Shown here: positions 1 through 8,433 of the stretch, piece by piece
How the letters are laid out: every line of letters starts with the position of its first letter
Numbering within the stretch: position 1 is the first letter of the stretch
Origin: an uncultured Prevotella sp.
GTDB lineage: Bacteria > Bacteroidota > Bacteroidia > Bacteroidales > Bacteroidaceae
Assembly: GCA_937898715.1 (NCBI GenBank)
Contig: CALEKA010000005.1
Location: forward strand, 3,972 to 67,971
Direction: 5' to 3'
DNA: 64,000 nt
The notes under the pieces: generated by a model
Seen by the model: only the letters and a program-made list of their open reading frames with translations
What the model was told of the DNA's origin: nothing
Databases searched by the model: none
Translations under genes and position numbers: made by a program

Positions 1-97
1 AAGTCTGTGGCTTTGGCAAAGCGAACTGAATTTATGTGACCCTGTCGGATCCACTTTGTGCTTGTGCAAGTTATTTTTATGCTACTTGAAATATTTC

Positions 98-155
98 CGC
101 TTCGCTGTTTTGGAACATTAATCACCATTAATCAGACATTAATCTCCATTAATCC
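98..155. repeat. Phased ATTAAT cluster, single copy
   Basis: Four ATTAAT words, read on the minus strand, are spaced 10, 11 and 10 bases apart and followed by a GC-rich AACAGCGAAGCGG-like tail. The layout matches the left arm of the 200-bp units at 9501-10478 and the cluster at 59447-59515, so this is a solitary member of the same family. Function is unknown; no gene overlaps it convincingly. Confidence 0.6.
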
Positions 156-372
156 ATTCTTCTTGAAAGAGGGACTAATGATAGATTCATGGAGGATTCA
201 TGGAGGTAAAGCGTATAGTTGCGCCTTATCTGTAATATGTGTCTGCCCTACCTCTATCCATCGGGCCTTCCGAACGGGTATAAACGTTACAAAGGAGACT
301 CTTTTACCCTGAAAACCACTTTGCTCGGCTGACAAAGTATGATTCTAAGCTCTGACTTAATATGATTAAATA

Positions 373-614
373 CTGAAGTTTCGGATTTAGGTTGGGCGGG
401 CTGAAAGCCCAATGATATTCATAGCCCGGGGCAACGCCCTGGGTGTCCCGTAAGCAGTATTGTTTCGCCCTGTAAGGGCAAAAGTAGAAATATATATTCC
501 TTACTTCTGCCCTTACAGGGCGTATCATTCTTAATCAATTCTACCCAAGGCGTTGCCTTGGGCTATGAAATTCATTGGGCTTTCAGCCCGTCCTTTCTAA
601 ATCCGAAACTTCAG
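373..614. repeat. 242-bp palindromic repeat element with 17-bp terminal inverted repeats
   Basis: The ends CTGAAGTTTCGGATTTA (373-389) and its exact complement (598-614) enclose nested inverted repeats: GGGCTGAAAGCCC arms, a GCCCGGGGCAACGCCC arm against GGCGTTGCCTTGGGC, and an inner CGCCCTGTAAGGGC arm against GCCCTTACAGGGCG. The element could fold into one long hairpin. A second left half begins near 63964 and a degenerate fragment lies at 1585-1634. It resembles non-autonomous REP/MITE-type DNA; that class is an inference, because no transposase is present. Positions 1-750 hold no gene I can support. Confidence 0.75.
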
Positions 615-709
615 TTAAATACAAATAGGTCAAAGAATTCTACTTTTAGATAATAAGAACCATTTTGAAATAGGAAAAAAAGGACAAGATGGAAGTGGGG
701 AGAATGCTA

Positions 710-718
710 TATATTTGC
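710..718 (+). promoter_or_regulatory. Promoter -7 box for the frameshifted gene at 752
   Basis: TATATTTGC matches the Bacteroidetes -7 consensus TAnnTTTGC; no good -33 TTG is seen. It lies downstream of an in-frame ATG at 689, which argues that translation starts at the ATG at 752. Confidence 0.45.
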
Positions 719-751
719 AATATCATAGAAATAAACCTAATACTCATTGTT

Positions 752-1419
752 ATGTCAAAAATCAAAATTGAGAATCAAGCCGTTTTTGGTTGTTATTCCC
801 AAAAAGAGAATAAGGTGACGCTTGCTTTACTCAAAATTTTGGAACAATCTCAAGGTGATGCTTTACTTAGGAATCTCGTTGAGATTGCTGATGGTGAAGA
901 TTTACCTAACGACAAGATTGAACTTGAGTCGCAAGTAAGTGATACCCAAGAGCATTCTATCCCTGATGGTAAGATTAGTTGCCATTATGACTTTCAGTAT
1001 ACGATGAAAGCGAGAATCGTGTACTCATTGTAGGTGGAAATTATGCCGAGGACGTCGCTTTGAATTACGGATTCTATGCTTGTCAGGCTAATCGATCTTT
1101 TCGCAAAGCCGATTATATAGCTTTCTTACGTAAGAAGCGAATTGCCTACTTATTTAAAGTTGTAGGCGATGTAAAGGAATCTGTAGACCTACGTGACGAG
1201 CCAAATATTGTGCCAGCGTCTTATTTTTCCGAAAAAGAGACCGACTATAAAGGCACTCCGCACAAACTCTTTAAGTTAGAGCGTGTGGACTTCGAGGGGC
1301 TTATCAACGATGACAGCGTTGATAAAAACGGCAACCATTGCGCATTTGTTCAGCGACAAGGTTATACCACCCTTGAGAAGTTTATGGAAGCTAAGGTAAC
1401 GTCAGATTTAAGAGGCTAA
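752..1419 (+). pseudogene. Frameshifted gene, possible PD-(D/E)XK nuclease-like N-terminus
   Basis: Frame 2 opens at 752 (MSKIKIENQAVFGCYSQ...) and runs to about residue CHYDF; homologous-looking sequence then continues in frame 1 from about 991 (YDESENRVLIVGGNYAEDV) to the stop at 1417. A single frameshift near 988-1000 would restore a protein of about 220 residues. The N-terminus shows an EN-x-VT motif and IPDGK, a pattern often seen in PD-(D/E)XK nuclease folds, but the E-x-K partner is not clear and sits at the break. The C-terminal half (YGFYACQANRSF, then IAFLRKKRIAYLFKV) is not a family I can name. It may be a real pseudogene or a sequencing error; programmed frameshifting is less likely. 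It lies 5' of the DUF2971 gene in an AT-rich accessory stretch. Confidence 0.55.
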
Positions 1420-1584
1420 TCGACTACTAATCGGAACTCCATAAGATTGATGTATCCTGTTGACCTTTACTTTGGTTGGATTCTACCATGGTTATAGGTT
1501 ATAATATTACCTTTTATTATAGGACGTAAGATTATAACCTTAACCCTCAAGAATAATCTTTTTGGAGACGCCGATTTATTTAAC

Positions 1585-1634
1585 TAAAGTTGGGATGGAC
1601 GGACTGAAAGCCCATCCTAAATCAGAAACTTGAA
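1585..1634. repeat. Degenerate fragment of the 242-bp palindromic element
   Basis: The sequence contains GGACGGACTGAAAGCCCATC and then TAAATCAGAAACTTGAAA, corresponding to the core and the terminal repeat of the element at 373-614, with the middle missing. It lies just upstream of the DUF2971 start codon, so it may form part of that gene's leader. Confidence 0.5.
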
Positions 1635-1645
1635 ATACTAATCAT

Positions 1646-2509
1646 ATGCTACATTTTATCAACATAGAAAGTGATTGTTCTTCTTCCTTGTCAGATTCGG
1701 GTAGTAAGAACTTAAAATTGGAGTATGAGCGCGGTAAGGCTGCCGATAACTACGAACAAAAGGTTTTTGTGCATCGGTATGTACCTTTAGCTTCGCTTCT
1801 TAGTTCAAACTCTGAGTGTGACAATTTCTTTATGCGTAATATTGAAAAATGGGACGATCCTTATGAGGAACGTACATTTCGTATAAAAATCAGCGATAAA
1901 TCAGACAATTCTGTGTTTTTGCACCCTCTTCCAGGACAAGTATTTGGTTCTTGCTTTACCACAGGATACAATGCTGAAGCTCAATGGAAAATTTATGAGA
2001 ATCCTAAAAGTGGACCTATTGTGTTGATTAGAATTGAACTTTCGGCTCTACTTGATACCTTAAAGGAATTCGACCGTGAGTTCTATGTAGGATATGTAAG
2101 CTATTATGATCAAAAGGACGTGAATAAACAACTTTCTCAGCTATTCGAGAAGTACTCCTCAACTTTTAAAGCTTTTGAAAAAGGTGATACACAAAATCCT
2201 GATCAAATAGCAAGAATGCTTACTCCCTTTTTTATCAAAAGGCAAGCTTTTAGCTATGAGCGCGAGATCCGTATTCTCACAACAGATGATTCTAAACCAG
2301 AGTCGGGTAATCTTTATATTCCCATAGGAAATTTTACTCAGCTCATATCTTCTATCACACTCTCTCCTTTTACAAGCGAAATGTGGCGAGATGCTCAAAA
2401 GAACATGCTCATCAATGAAGGATTTGAACGAGTGAATGGCAATTCCTTAAGGCGTCCAATCAAACAGCCCTCGCCTATTATTATAAATGATTCAAACTCT
2501 ATGTCGTAA
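1646..2509 (+). CDS. DUF2971 family protein
   Basis: This is a 287-residue soluble protein with no signal peptide. It has the DUF2971 layout: an N-terminal WDDPYEERTF motif (about residues 69-78), GSCFTTG followed by WKIY (about 102-117) and, in the last third, FSYEREIRI (about 201-209). The molecular function of DUF2971 is not established; members are often found in accessory or defence-like neighbourhoods. It follows the frameshifted gene in the same direction with a gap of 226 bases that holds a repeat fragment, so co-transcription is uncertain. Base composition is AT-rich compared with the housekeeping genes further along, consistent with acquisition. Confidence 0.7.
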   Translation: MLHFINIESDCSSSLSDSGSKNLKLEYERGKAADNYEQKVFVHRYVPLASLLSSNSECDNFFMRNIEKWDDPYEERTFRIKISDKSDNSVFLHPLPGQVFGSCFTTGYNAEAQWKIYENPKSGPIVLIRIELSALLDTLKEFDREFYVGYVSYYDQKDVNKQLSQLFEKYSSTFKAFEKGDTQNPDQIARMLTPFFIKRQAFSYEREIRILTTDDSKPESGNLYIPIGNFTQLISSITLSPFTSEMWRDAQKNMLINEGFERVNGNSLRRPIKQPSPIIINDSNSMS

Positions 2510-2527
2510 TAGATATTTAAAACACCC

Positions 2528-2677
2528 GATGGCGGAATTCTTTGTTAACGGGTAAACAAGTTGACAAGTAAATATGTCTTAGATTACTTATCTCGTTTTT
2601 AAAAGAACGATTGTACTTGGCAAACTTACCTGTTCTCCTTTTAACTTGTCAACCGGTTTACAAATTCTGCCAAAGCG
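2528..2677. repeat. Imperfect inverted repeat upstream of the BspA-like gene
   Basis: The left arm (from TGGCGGAATTC, containing AGTTGACAAGT) and the right arm (AACTTGTCAACCGG, then AATTCTGCCA) are inverted and imperfect, separated by about 70 AT-rich bases. It could be a miniature element or a regulatory leader; it ends about 18 bases before the start codon at 2695. Confidence 0.45.
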
Positions 2678-2694
2678 TTTAATACACAAAAATC

Positions 2695-5600
2695 ATGAAA
2701 AGTATATATCAAAAATATCTTTCAAGAGTTCTTCTCTTGTTGCTATATTCATGTACTACTATGTTAGCCCATGCGTATGAGGATAAATATTCCCTTTTTG
2801 TTTATGATAATACGATAAAAATAGATAGAAAATATTATCGTTATTATGTAGAGCTATTTTTTGATGAAACAGAAAATGACGAAATTGTTTTAACAAATGT
2901 AAAGATGAATCTCCCATCTTCCAGCAGCCCCCTTGAATTTGGTATACCTGAAAGGCTAAACTCTAAAAAAGTTACAACCATTGGTGCTAACGCTCTAAGG
3001 TCTGCTTCTAAATATAATCATTTCAATGTTTACCTGCCTAATACAATTACCCGCATTGAAGAAAGTGCGTTTGAAGATAGCGGTTTAAGATATATAAATT
3101 TTGAAGGCCCAATCTCCTATATAGGAAATAGAGCTTTCAAGGGCACCCGCCTTCAAGAGATTGATCTTTCTAAAGGAGTTTCTGAAATAGGAGATGAAGC
3201 TTTTATGAATTGTTATAGCCTTAAAAAAATAGATCTTCCGAAAGAAATGTCCTCTGTTGGAAAGAGAGCTTTTATGAATTGTGAAGAACTCAAAACTATT
3301 AATTGGCCCAATATACATGTAAATGATGAAGTATTCCGCAATTGTGTAAAGCTTGATTCATTTGTCAATAAAAATGAATATTCACCTGTTACTGCAGGTG
3401 ACTATGCGTTTGCGAATTGTTCCAGTCTGAAACGCATTAAACTTATGACTCCTATAGGAGATTATGCACTACAAAATTGTTCTCAACTGCAATCCTTTCA
3501 AGTTACTTATTCTGGATTTGGAATAGGAACAGGAGCTTTTTCTGGCCTTTCTTCCCTTAAATATGTATATTTTCTTATTAGTTCTAACTGCTATTTTTCT
3601 CTAACAGAGTTTCCAGACTCAGTAAAGATCTTAGCTGGAGGCAGGTACTATGACTCAACATGGTGGTCAGAACACGTCAAAAATGAAGTAAAGTTTAAAG
3701 ATATAATTAAGAGATATTATTTATTAAAAGAAGGAGATATTTCTAGTGTGCTTGTTTGGCCTTTCACCGATTATTGTCCATACTATGCGGGTGGTATAGG
3801 ACATACTGTTTTTTCTAATGAAATAGTAGATCTTGTTGATGAAGGAAGTAATATAAGGGCAAAAAAAATTGGTACTACCTCCTTATGCCCATTCGATGAC
3901 AGAGAATGTTATTTTGCTGTCGTTGATGACATTAAACCACCATGCGAGTATAATTTACATGTAAGATTGGGAGACAAGATATCTCTTCCAACGGAATATA
4001 GAGGCATTGATATTATGAGCGTAGCTAAGTACACCACCTGTAACGATGTTACATGGTATAGCGATCACGATGTGATGCCCATCAAATCTGGTAGTATAGA
4101 CATAAAATTTGTAACGAAAGATGACTCTATTCTTTTGAATACGTACCATGTCGAGGTTGCAAAAGTGTTGCCAACGTCATCTATTACACTTCGGAAAGGA
4201 CAGAGTCAAAAGCTTTCTCTCAATTGGAATCAGGATTCGCATTTGCAAGATATTACGTCTTTTAAAAGTTCGAATGATAATGTGGCTACTGTAGATGAAA
4301 ATGGTGTAATTACAGCCGTAGGACCAGGTTCTGCAAACATTATTTGTACTACAAAAGATTATATATTTTCAAATTATGATACTTGTAAGGTGGTTGTTCC
4401 TAATACTGAAATGTTTGGAAAAAACACACTGTTGCAAAATAAAGGCGGTGAGATTCAACTTCCTATTAGCGAGGAAGACTATGAGTTGTATACGTTTACA
4501 AATAGCGACACTAACGTAGCGCAGATCAACAGCAGTGGAAAAATAGAATGCATTAACACAGGAACGACCACCATTCGGTGTTTTCTAAAAGAAACTGGTG
4601 AATTGATTGCATCATGCCAATTGATAGTATATGGTGATTTGTCTTTATCAAAGAGCCAACTCAGACTACGTAAAGATGAAACAGCGTCTCTCACCATTAA
4701 CTCTGATATTGATGTGAGTTCGCTGGCTTCATGGAAGAGTACAAACGAATCTGTGGCCACGGTTGATGGAAATGGAAAAGTGAAAGGAATTGCTTCCGGA
4801 ACTGCTATCATTCAGTATATATCAGATGATGGTAAGGTCTTGGCGCAATGCGAAGTAATGGTCTATGGCGACGCGTTGTTCGACAAAAAGTCTATAGTTC
4901 TTGAAGCGAATAAGACTTACAAGAATAGTATTACTGCTGATGTAGACTATAGCAAGATAGCTCAGTACATAAGTTCGGACAATTCTGTCGTCACGGTCGA
5001 CGAGTCGGGCTTGATTACGGCTGTGGCTTCCGGAACGGCTACGATTAAGTATGTGCTGAAGGAAGATCCTTCTATTGTATTAGGTCAATACGATGTGAAG
5101 GTCTTTGTCAATCCTGCGCTCGACAAGACAAGCATAACGCTGAAGAAAGGCGACGCAGAGCAACTGAGGCTGAATGCGAGCATTGACTTATCAGACGACG
5201 TCGTCTATGAATCGGAGAATACAGACATTGCCTCTGTCGATGCTCAAGGCATGGTTACAGGTAAAACTCCAGGTACGACTCGTATCCTTTGCAAATTGAA
5301 AGACGACCTCAGTCAAGTGATAGCACAATGCGTAGTAAAGGTCTATGGCCATGTGTCGTTCGGCAAGGAATCAGTAGTTATCGAGGCAAATAAGACATAC
5401 AAAAATAGTCTTACTACCGATGGCGACTATAGCGACATGGCTCAGTACATAAGTTCGGACAATTCTGTCGTCACGGTCGACGAGTCGGGCTTGATTACGG
5501 CTGTGGCTTCCGGAACGGCTACGATTAAGTATGTGCTGAAGGAAGATCCTTCTATTGTATTAGGTCAATACGATGTGAAGGTCTTTGTCAATCCTGCGCT

Positions 5601-7854
5601 CGACAAGACAAGCATAACGCTGAAGAAAGGCGACGCAGAGCAACTGAGGCTGAATGCGAGCATTGACTTATCAGACGACGTCGTCTATGAATCGGAGAAT
5701 ACAGACATTGCCTCTGTCGATGCTCAAGGCGTGGTTACAGGTAAAACTCCAGGTACGACCCGTATCCTTTGCAAATTGAAAGACGATCTCAGTCAAGTGT
5801 TAGCACAATGCGAAGTGAAAGTCTATGGCCATGTGTCGTTCGACAAGGAATCAGTAGTTATCGAGGCGAATAAGACTTACAATAATAGTCTTACTACCGA
5901 TGGCGACTATAGCGACATAGCTCAGTACGTAAGTACGGACAATTCTGTTGTCACGGTTGATGGATCGGGCTTGATTACGGCTGTAGCTTCGGGTACAGCT
6001 TCGATTAAGTTTGTGCTGAAGGACGATCCGACCATCGTTCTCGATCAATACGATGTGAAAGTCTATGAGAATCTTGCGCTTAACAAGACAAGTATGACGC
6101 TGAAGAAAGGAAATTCTGATAGACTGACGCTGAGCGCAAGCATTGATATCTCTGAAGATATCATCTATGAATCGGAAAATGCTTCTGTTGCCTCTGTCGA
6201 TGCTCAAGGACTTGTACAAGGATTGAAGTTGGGTACAACTCGCATCCTTTGCAAATCGAAAACGGATGCTTCCATTCTTGCTACTTGCGAAGTAATGGTA
6301 ATCAGCGAGAATACGAGCATCGATAAAGTGGGTGGCATATACTATGAATTCTCCGACAATGGAGAAGCGATGGTGACGAATGCATATGGTGGAATACTGC
6401 CAGCGGGAATGACAAGTTTACCACAATCATACTCAGGCAGCATCAGCATACCTGAGCAGGTCTCTCATAATGGCATGAACTATCATGTGACCGCTATCGG
6501 AGAGAATGCCTTCAACGGACAATCTGCTCTTCAATCAGTGTCTATGCCCAATAGTGTGAATGCTATAGGTGCTTCGGCTTTCCGCGATTGTGCAAACCTG
6601 CAAACTATCCAACTTAGCAACAGCTTGACCAAAATTCTCGATTTGACTTTCTATGGATGCAGTTCGCTCAAGAATATAGCACTTCCGCAGTCAATTCAAA
6701 GCATCGGTAAATCTGCATTCCGTGATTGTCAGGCTCTCACGAGCTTGATGTTCAATAAAGAGTTGGAATCCATTGGCAATTACGCTTTCCACAATAGTGG
6801 ATTGAAGAGTATAGACCTTAGCCTTTGCTCAAGTCTTACAAGCATTTCACCTTCTGTCTTTGCTAATAATAAGCAGCTGACAAATGTCGTTTTGCCCGCC
6901 AACCTTTCTTCTCTCGGCTATGGTGCATTTGATGGTGATGAAAGCCTCAGCGAAGTAACTTTTACAACTACCACAGACCATCTGACGGTTAGCAACAATG
7001 CTTTCAGAGGCTGCACAAGTTTGAAGAAGGTCTTCATTGCCGACTTGAAGAGTTGGGCTCAGACAAACTTTATGAATCCTTCGGCCAATCCGCTGAGCAT
7101 GGCTCACCATCTGTATCTGAATGGTAATGAGCTGACGAAAGTAGAACTTCCGCAAGGAACTACGATAATCAACAACAATGCGTTCTATGGATTCAACAGC
7201 ATGACAAGCCTGGTAATCCCCAGTAGCGTGACGCAGGTAGGAGATAACATCTTCTATGGTTGCACTTTGCTGTGGGACGTATATTGCAAAGGCAGCGTTC
7301 CGCCTGTATATGTCGGTACTGCAGATGCCTCACAAATGAACGAATTCTTCCGTATAGCCACACTACATATACCTGCTGGATCAAAGAAGGCTTACACGAA
7401 TGAGGAGAAAAAGTTCTGGAGTCGCTTTACTCACATCGACGAAGTCATTGTCTCTGTTACGTCTATCTCGTTCAATAAGAGCAGGCTTACTCTTACTGCT
7501 GGAGAGACGTTCCAACTCGTGGCTGAAATCCTTCCTGCTGATGCTAGTAATAAGAATGTAAGTTGGCGAAGCAATAATACTAATTATGTGAAGGTATCAG
7601 CTGAAGGACTTATCACAGCTTTATTGCCGGGCAGTGCTTCTATCTATGCCACTACGGAGGATGGAGGCTTAGTAGCTAAATGTTTCGTCACAGTCATCGG
7701 CAACCCCTCTGCTATCAATGATGTGACGGCGGATGAGGGTGAAGAAGAACGTGTAGTTTACCGCTTGGATGGTACACGTGTTCATGATAAACACCTTTCT
7801 CCAGGCATTTACATTATCAACGGACGTAAAGTGGTTGTGAAACGTGTGAAGTAA
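2695..7854 (+). CDS. Giant BspA-like surface protein with LRR_5 and Ig-like (Big_2) repeats
   Basis: The 1719-residue protein starts with a hydrophobic signal (LLLLLYSCTTMLAHA, cleavage predicted near residue 27). Domains in order: leucine-rich LRR_5/BspA repeats at about 95-300 (AF-x-N/D-C-x-x-L-x-x-I-x-L); a linker; a run of Big_2 Ig-like domains at about 490-1200 (repeating SSDNSVVTVDESGLITAV and ASGTATI patterns); a second LRR_5 block at about 1206-1580; a last Big_2 at about 1585-1660; and a C-terminal tail at 1673-1719 (VYRLDGTRV, then GIYIINGRKVVVKRVK). Such tails in Prevotella resemble type IX secretion sorting domains; that assignment is an inference. BspA-like proteins are known as adhesins that bind fibronectin or host surfaces. 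Residues about 756-852 are repeated identically 160 residues later. The first 2 kb is more AT-rich than the rest, suggesting a mosaic origin. Confidence 0.85.
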   Translation: MKSIYQKYLSRVLLLLLYSCTTMLAHAYEDKYSLFVYDNTIKIDRKYYRYYVELFFDETENDEIVLTNVKMNLPSSSSPLEFGIPERLNSKKVTTIGANALRSASKYNHFNVYLPNTITRIEESAFEDSGLRYINFEGPISYIGNRAFKGTRLQEIDLSKGVSEIGDEAFMNCYSLKKIDLPKEMSSVGKRAFMNCEELKTINWPNIHVNDEVFRNCVKLDSFVNKNEYSPVTAGDYAFANCSSLKRIKLMTPIGDYALQNCSQLQSFQVTYSGFGIGTGAFSGLSSLKYVYFLISSNCYFSLTEFPDSVKILAGGRYYDSTWWSEHVKNEVKFKDIIKRYYLLKEGDISSVLVWPFTDYCPYYAGGIGHTVFSNEIVDLVDEGSNIRAKKIGTTSLCPFDDRECYFAVVDDIKPPCEYNLHVRLGDKISLPTEYRGIDIMSVAKYTTCNDVTWYSDHDVMPIKSGSIDIKFVTKDDSILLNTYHVEVAKVLPTSSITLRKGQSQKLSLNWNQDSHLQDITSFKSSNDNVATVDENGVITAVGPGSANIICTTKDYIFSNYDTCKVVVPNTEMFGKNTLLQNKGGEIQLPISEEDYELYTFTNSDTNVAQINSSGKIECINTGTTTIRCFLKETGELIASCQLIVYGDLSLSKSQLRLRKDETASLTINSDIDVSSLASWKSTNESVATVDGNGKVKGIASGTAIIQYISDDGKVLAQCEVMVYGDALFDKKSIVLEANKTYKNSITADVDYSKIAQYISSDNSVVTVDESGLITAVASGTATIKYVLKEDPSIVLGQYDVKVFVNPALDKTSITLKKGDAEQLRLNASIDLSDDVVYESENTDIASVDAQGMVTGKTPGTTRILCKLKDDLSQVIAQCVVKVYGHVSFGKESVVIEANKTYKNSLTTDGDYSDMAQYISSDNSVVTVDESGLITAVASGTATIKYVLKEDPSIVLGQYDVKVFVNPALDKTSITLKKGDAEQLRLNASIDLSDDVVYESENTDIASVDAQGVVTGKTPGTTRILCKLKDDLSQVLAQCEVKVYGHVSFDKESVVIEANKTYNNSLTTDGDYSDIAQYVSTDNSVVTVDGSGLITAVASGTASIKFVLKDDPTIVLDQYDVKVYENLALNKTSMTLKKGNSDRLTLSASIDISEDIIYESENASVASVDAQGLVQGLKLGTTRILCKSKTDASILATCEVMVISENTSIDKVGGIYYEFSDNGEAMVTNAYGGILPAGMTSLPQSYSGSISIPEQVSHNGMNYHVTAIGENAFNGQSALQSVSMPNSVNAIGASAFRDCANLQTIQLSNSLTKILDLTFYGCSSLKNIALPQSIQSIGKSAFRDCQALTSLMFNKELESIGNYAFHNSGLKSIDLSLCSSLTSISPSVFANNKQLTNVVLPANLSSLGYGAFDGDESLSEVTFTTTTDHLTVSNNAFRGCTSLKKVFIADLKSWAQTNFMNPSANPLSMAHHLYLNGNELTKVELPQGTTIINNNAFYGFNSMTSLVIPSSVTQVGDNIFYGCTLLWDVYCKGSVPPVYVGTADASQMNEFFRIATLHIPAGSKKAYTNEEKKFWSRFTHIDEVIVSVTSISFNKSRLTLTAGETFQLVAEILPADASNKNVSWRSNNTNYVKVSAEGLITALLPGSASIYATTEDGGLVAKCFVTVIGNPSAINDVTADEGEEERVVYRLDGTRVHDKHLSPGIYIINGRKVVVKRVK
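4900..5860 (+). repeat. 480-bp tandem duplication inside the BspA-like gene
   Basis: Two copies with a 480-bp (160-codon) offset encode a pair of Big_2 domains. Bases 4960-5250 are identical to 5440-5730 over 291 bases, including synonymous sites, while the flanks carry several differences. A third, clearly diverged copy starts near 5920. The identity block points to recent duplication or gene conversion. Confidence 0.9.
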
Positions 7855-7908
7855 ATTCGCTCTTTCCTTCGTTTTCCTCAGTAGAAAATACGAATAGGAG
7901 TATAATAA

Positions 7909-7940
7909 AGGGTCAACGCATAAAGATGTGCGTTGACCCT
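7909..7940 (+). terminator. Rho-independent-like terminator after the BspA-like gene
   Basis: A perfect 12-bp stem (AGGGTCAACGCA / TGCGTTGACCCT) with an 8-base loop sits 55 bases past the stop codon and is followed by TTAATGTTTGTG rather than a long T run. Confidence 0.65.
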
Positions 7941-8017
7941 TAATGTTTGTGTGTGCTTCGTGCGATTCTGCTTGACTCTGCCAATCCTCTTTTGCGTGAT
8001 TTTTCTCGCTAAAAAGT

Positions 8018-8048
8018 TTGTATTATTAATGATTATTCGTATCTTTGC
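8018..8048 (+). promoter_or_regulatory. Bacteroidetes promoter for the small RNA/Abi locus
   Basis: TTG at 8018-8020, 19 bases of spacer and TATCTTTGC at 8040-8048 give a full consensus. Transcription would start near 8053, at the beginning of the hairpin leader rather than at the Abi start codon. Confidence 0.75.
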
Positions 8049-8052
8049 AACA

Positions 8053-8107
8053 CGAGAACCCGCCAAGCCTCTCAACGATGCTCAAATGTGCGGGTCGTTT
8101 TTGTTTT
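8053..8107 (+). ncRNA. Candidate abiF-type small RNA upstream of the Abi_2 remnant
   Basis: Directly after a consensus promoter comes GAGAACCCGCC, a 26-base segment with two CTC words that could pair back with GAG, then GCGGGT and a T-rich tail (CGTTTTTGTTTTT). The stem ACCCGC (8058-8063) / GCGGGT (8090-8095) closes a possible pseudoknot. Compact structured RNAs just upstream of Abi_2/abiF genes are an established motif (the abiF RNA), and such RNAs have been described as antitoxins of HEPN-type AbiF toxins. Membership in that Rfam family is inferred from position and shape, not from a covariance search; it could simply be an attenuating leader. Confidence 0.5.
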
Positions 8108-8116
8108 TATAGGTAT

Positions 8117-8373
8117 ATGGCAACAAGAATTCCGTTTATAAAAGCATATTCCACACCCCAAGAGTTAGTGCAGCTACTCAAAACAAGAGGTATGGAGATA
8201 ACCGATGAGGAAAAGGCTCAGCATTATCTTTCCCACATCGGTTACTATCGTTTGTCTGCCTATATGTACCATTGCTTTCTATTCCCAAGGAACAACATCT
8301 ATTCAAGCAAGGTGTGACTTTCAGCAAGGTCATGATGTTGTATCGCTTTGACAAGAAACGATACTTCCATTGA
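8117..8373 (+). pseudogene. Truncated, frameshifted Abi_2 (AbiF/AbiD-like) gene
   Basis: The start at 8117 gives MATRIPFIKAYSTPQELVQL, then RGMEI and HYLSHIGYYRLSAYMY, the N-terminal signature of the Abi_2 family (abortive infection, HEPN-type RNases). The frame then fails near 8276-8290. The family sequence continues one frame over as LFKQGVTFSKVMMLYRFDKK to a stop at 8371. Full members are near 300 residues; here about 85 remain, so the catalytic C-terminus is lost. It is a dead phage-defence or toxin-antitoxin gene whose promoter and small RNA are still recognisable. Confidence 0.75.
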
Positions 8374-8433
8374 ATCATTTACTGCACGAAAAGCTTAATC
8401 TGTGTTGATGTTGAGGAGCAAAAAGCCTAACCT

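Noticed and set aside
58..528. Short open frames of 84 and 74 residues near the window start
   Set aside because: The first lies over the ATTAAT cluster and the second over the palindromic repeat; neither has protein-like features or a start context.
2695..2760. Lipoprotein signal for the BspA-like protein (YSC near residue 19)
   Set aside because: LYSC is a poor lipobox because of the Tyr at -2, and hydrophobic sequence continues past the Cys; an ordinary signal peptide ending near AHA fits better.
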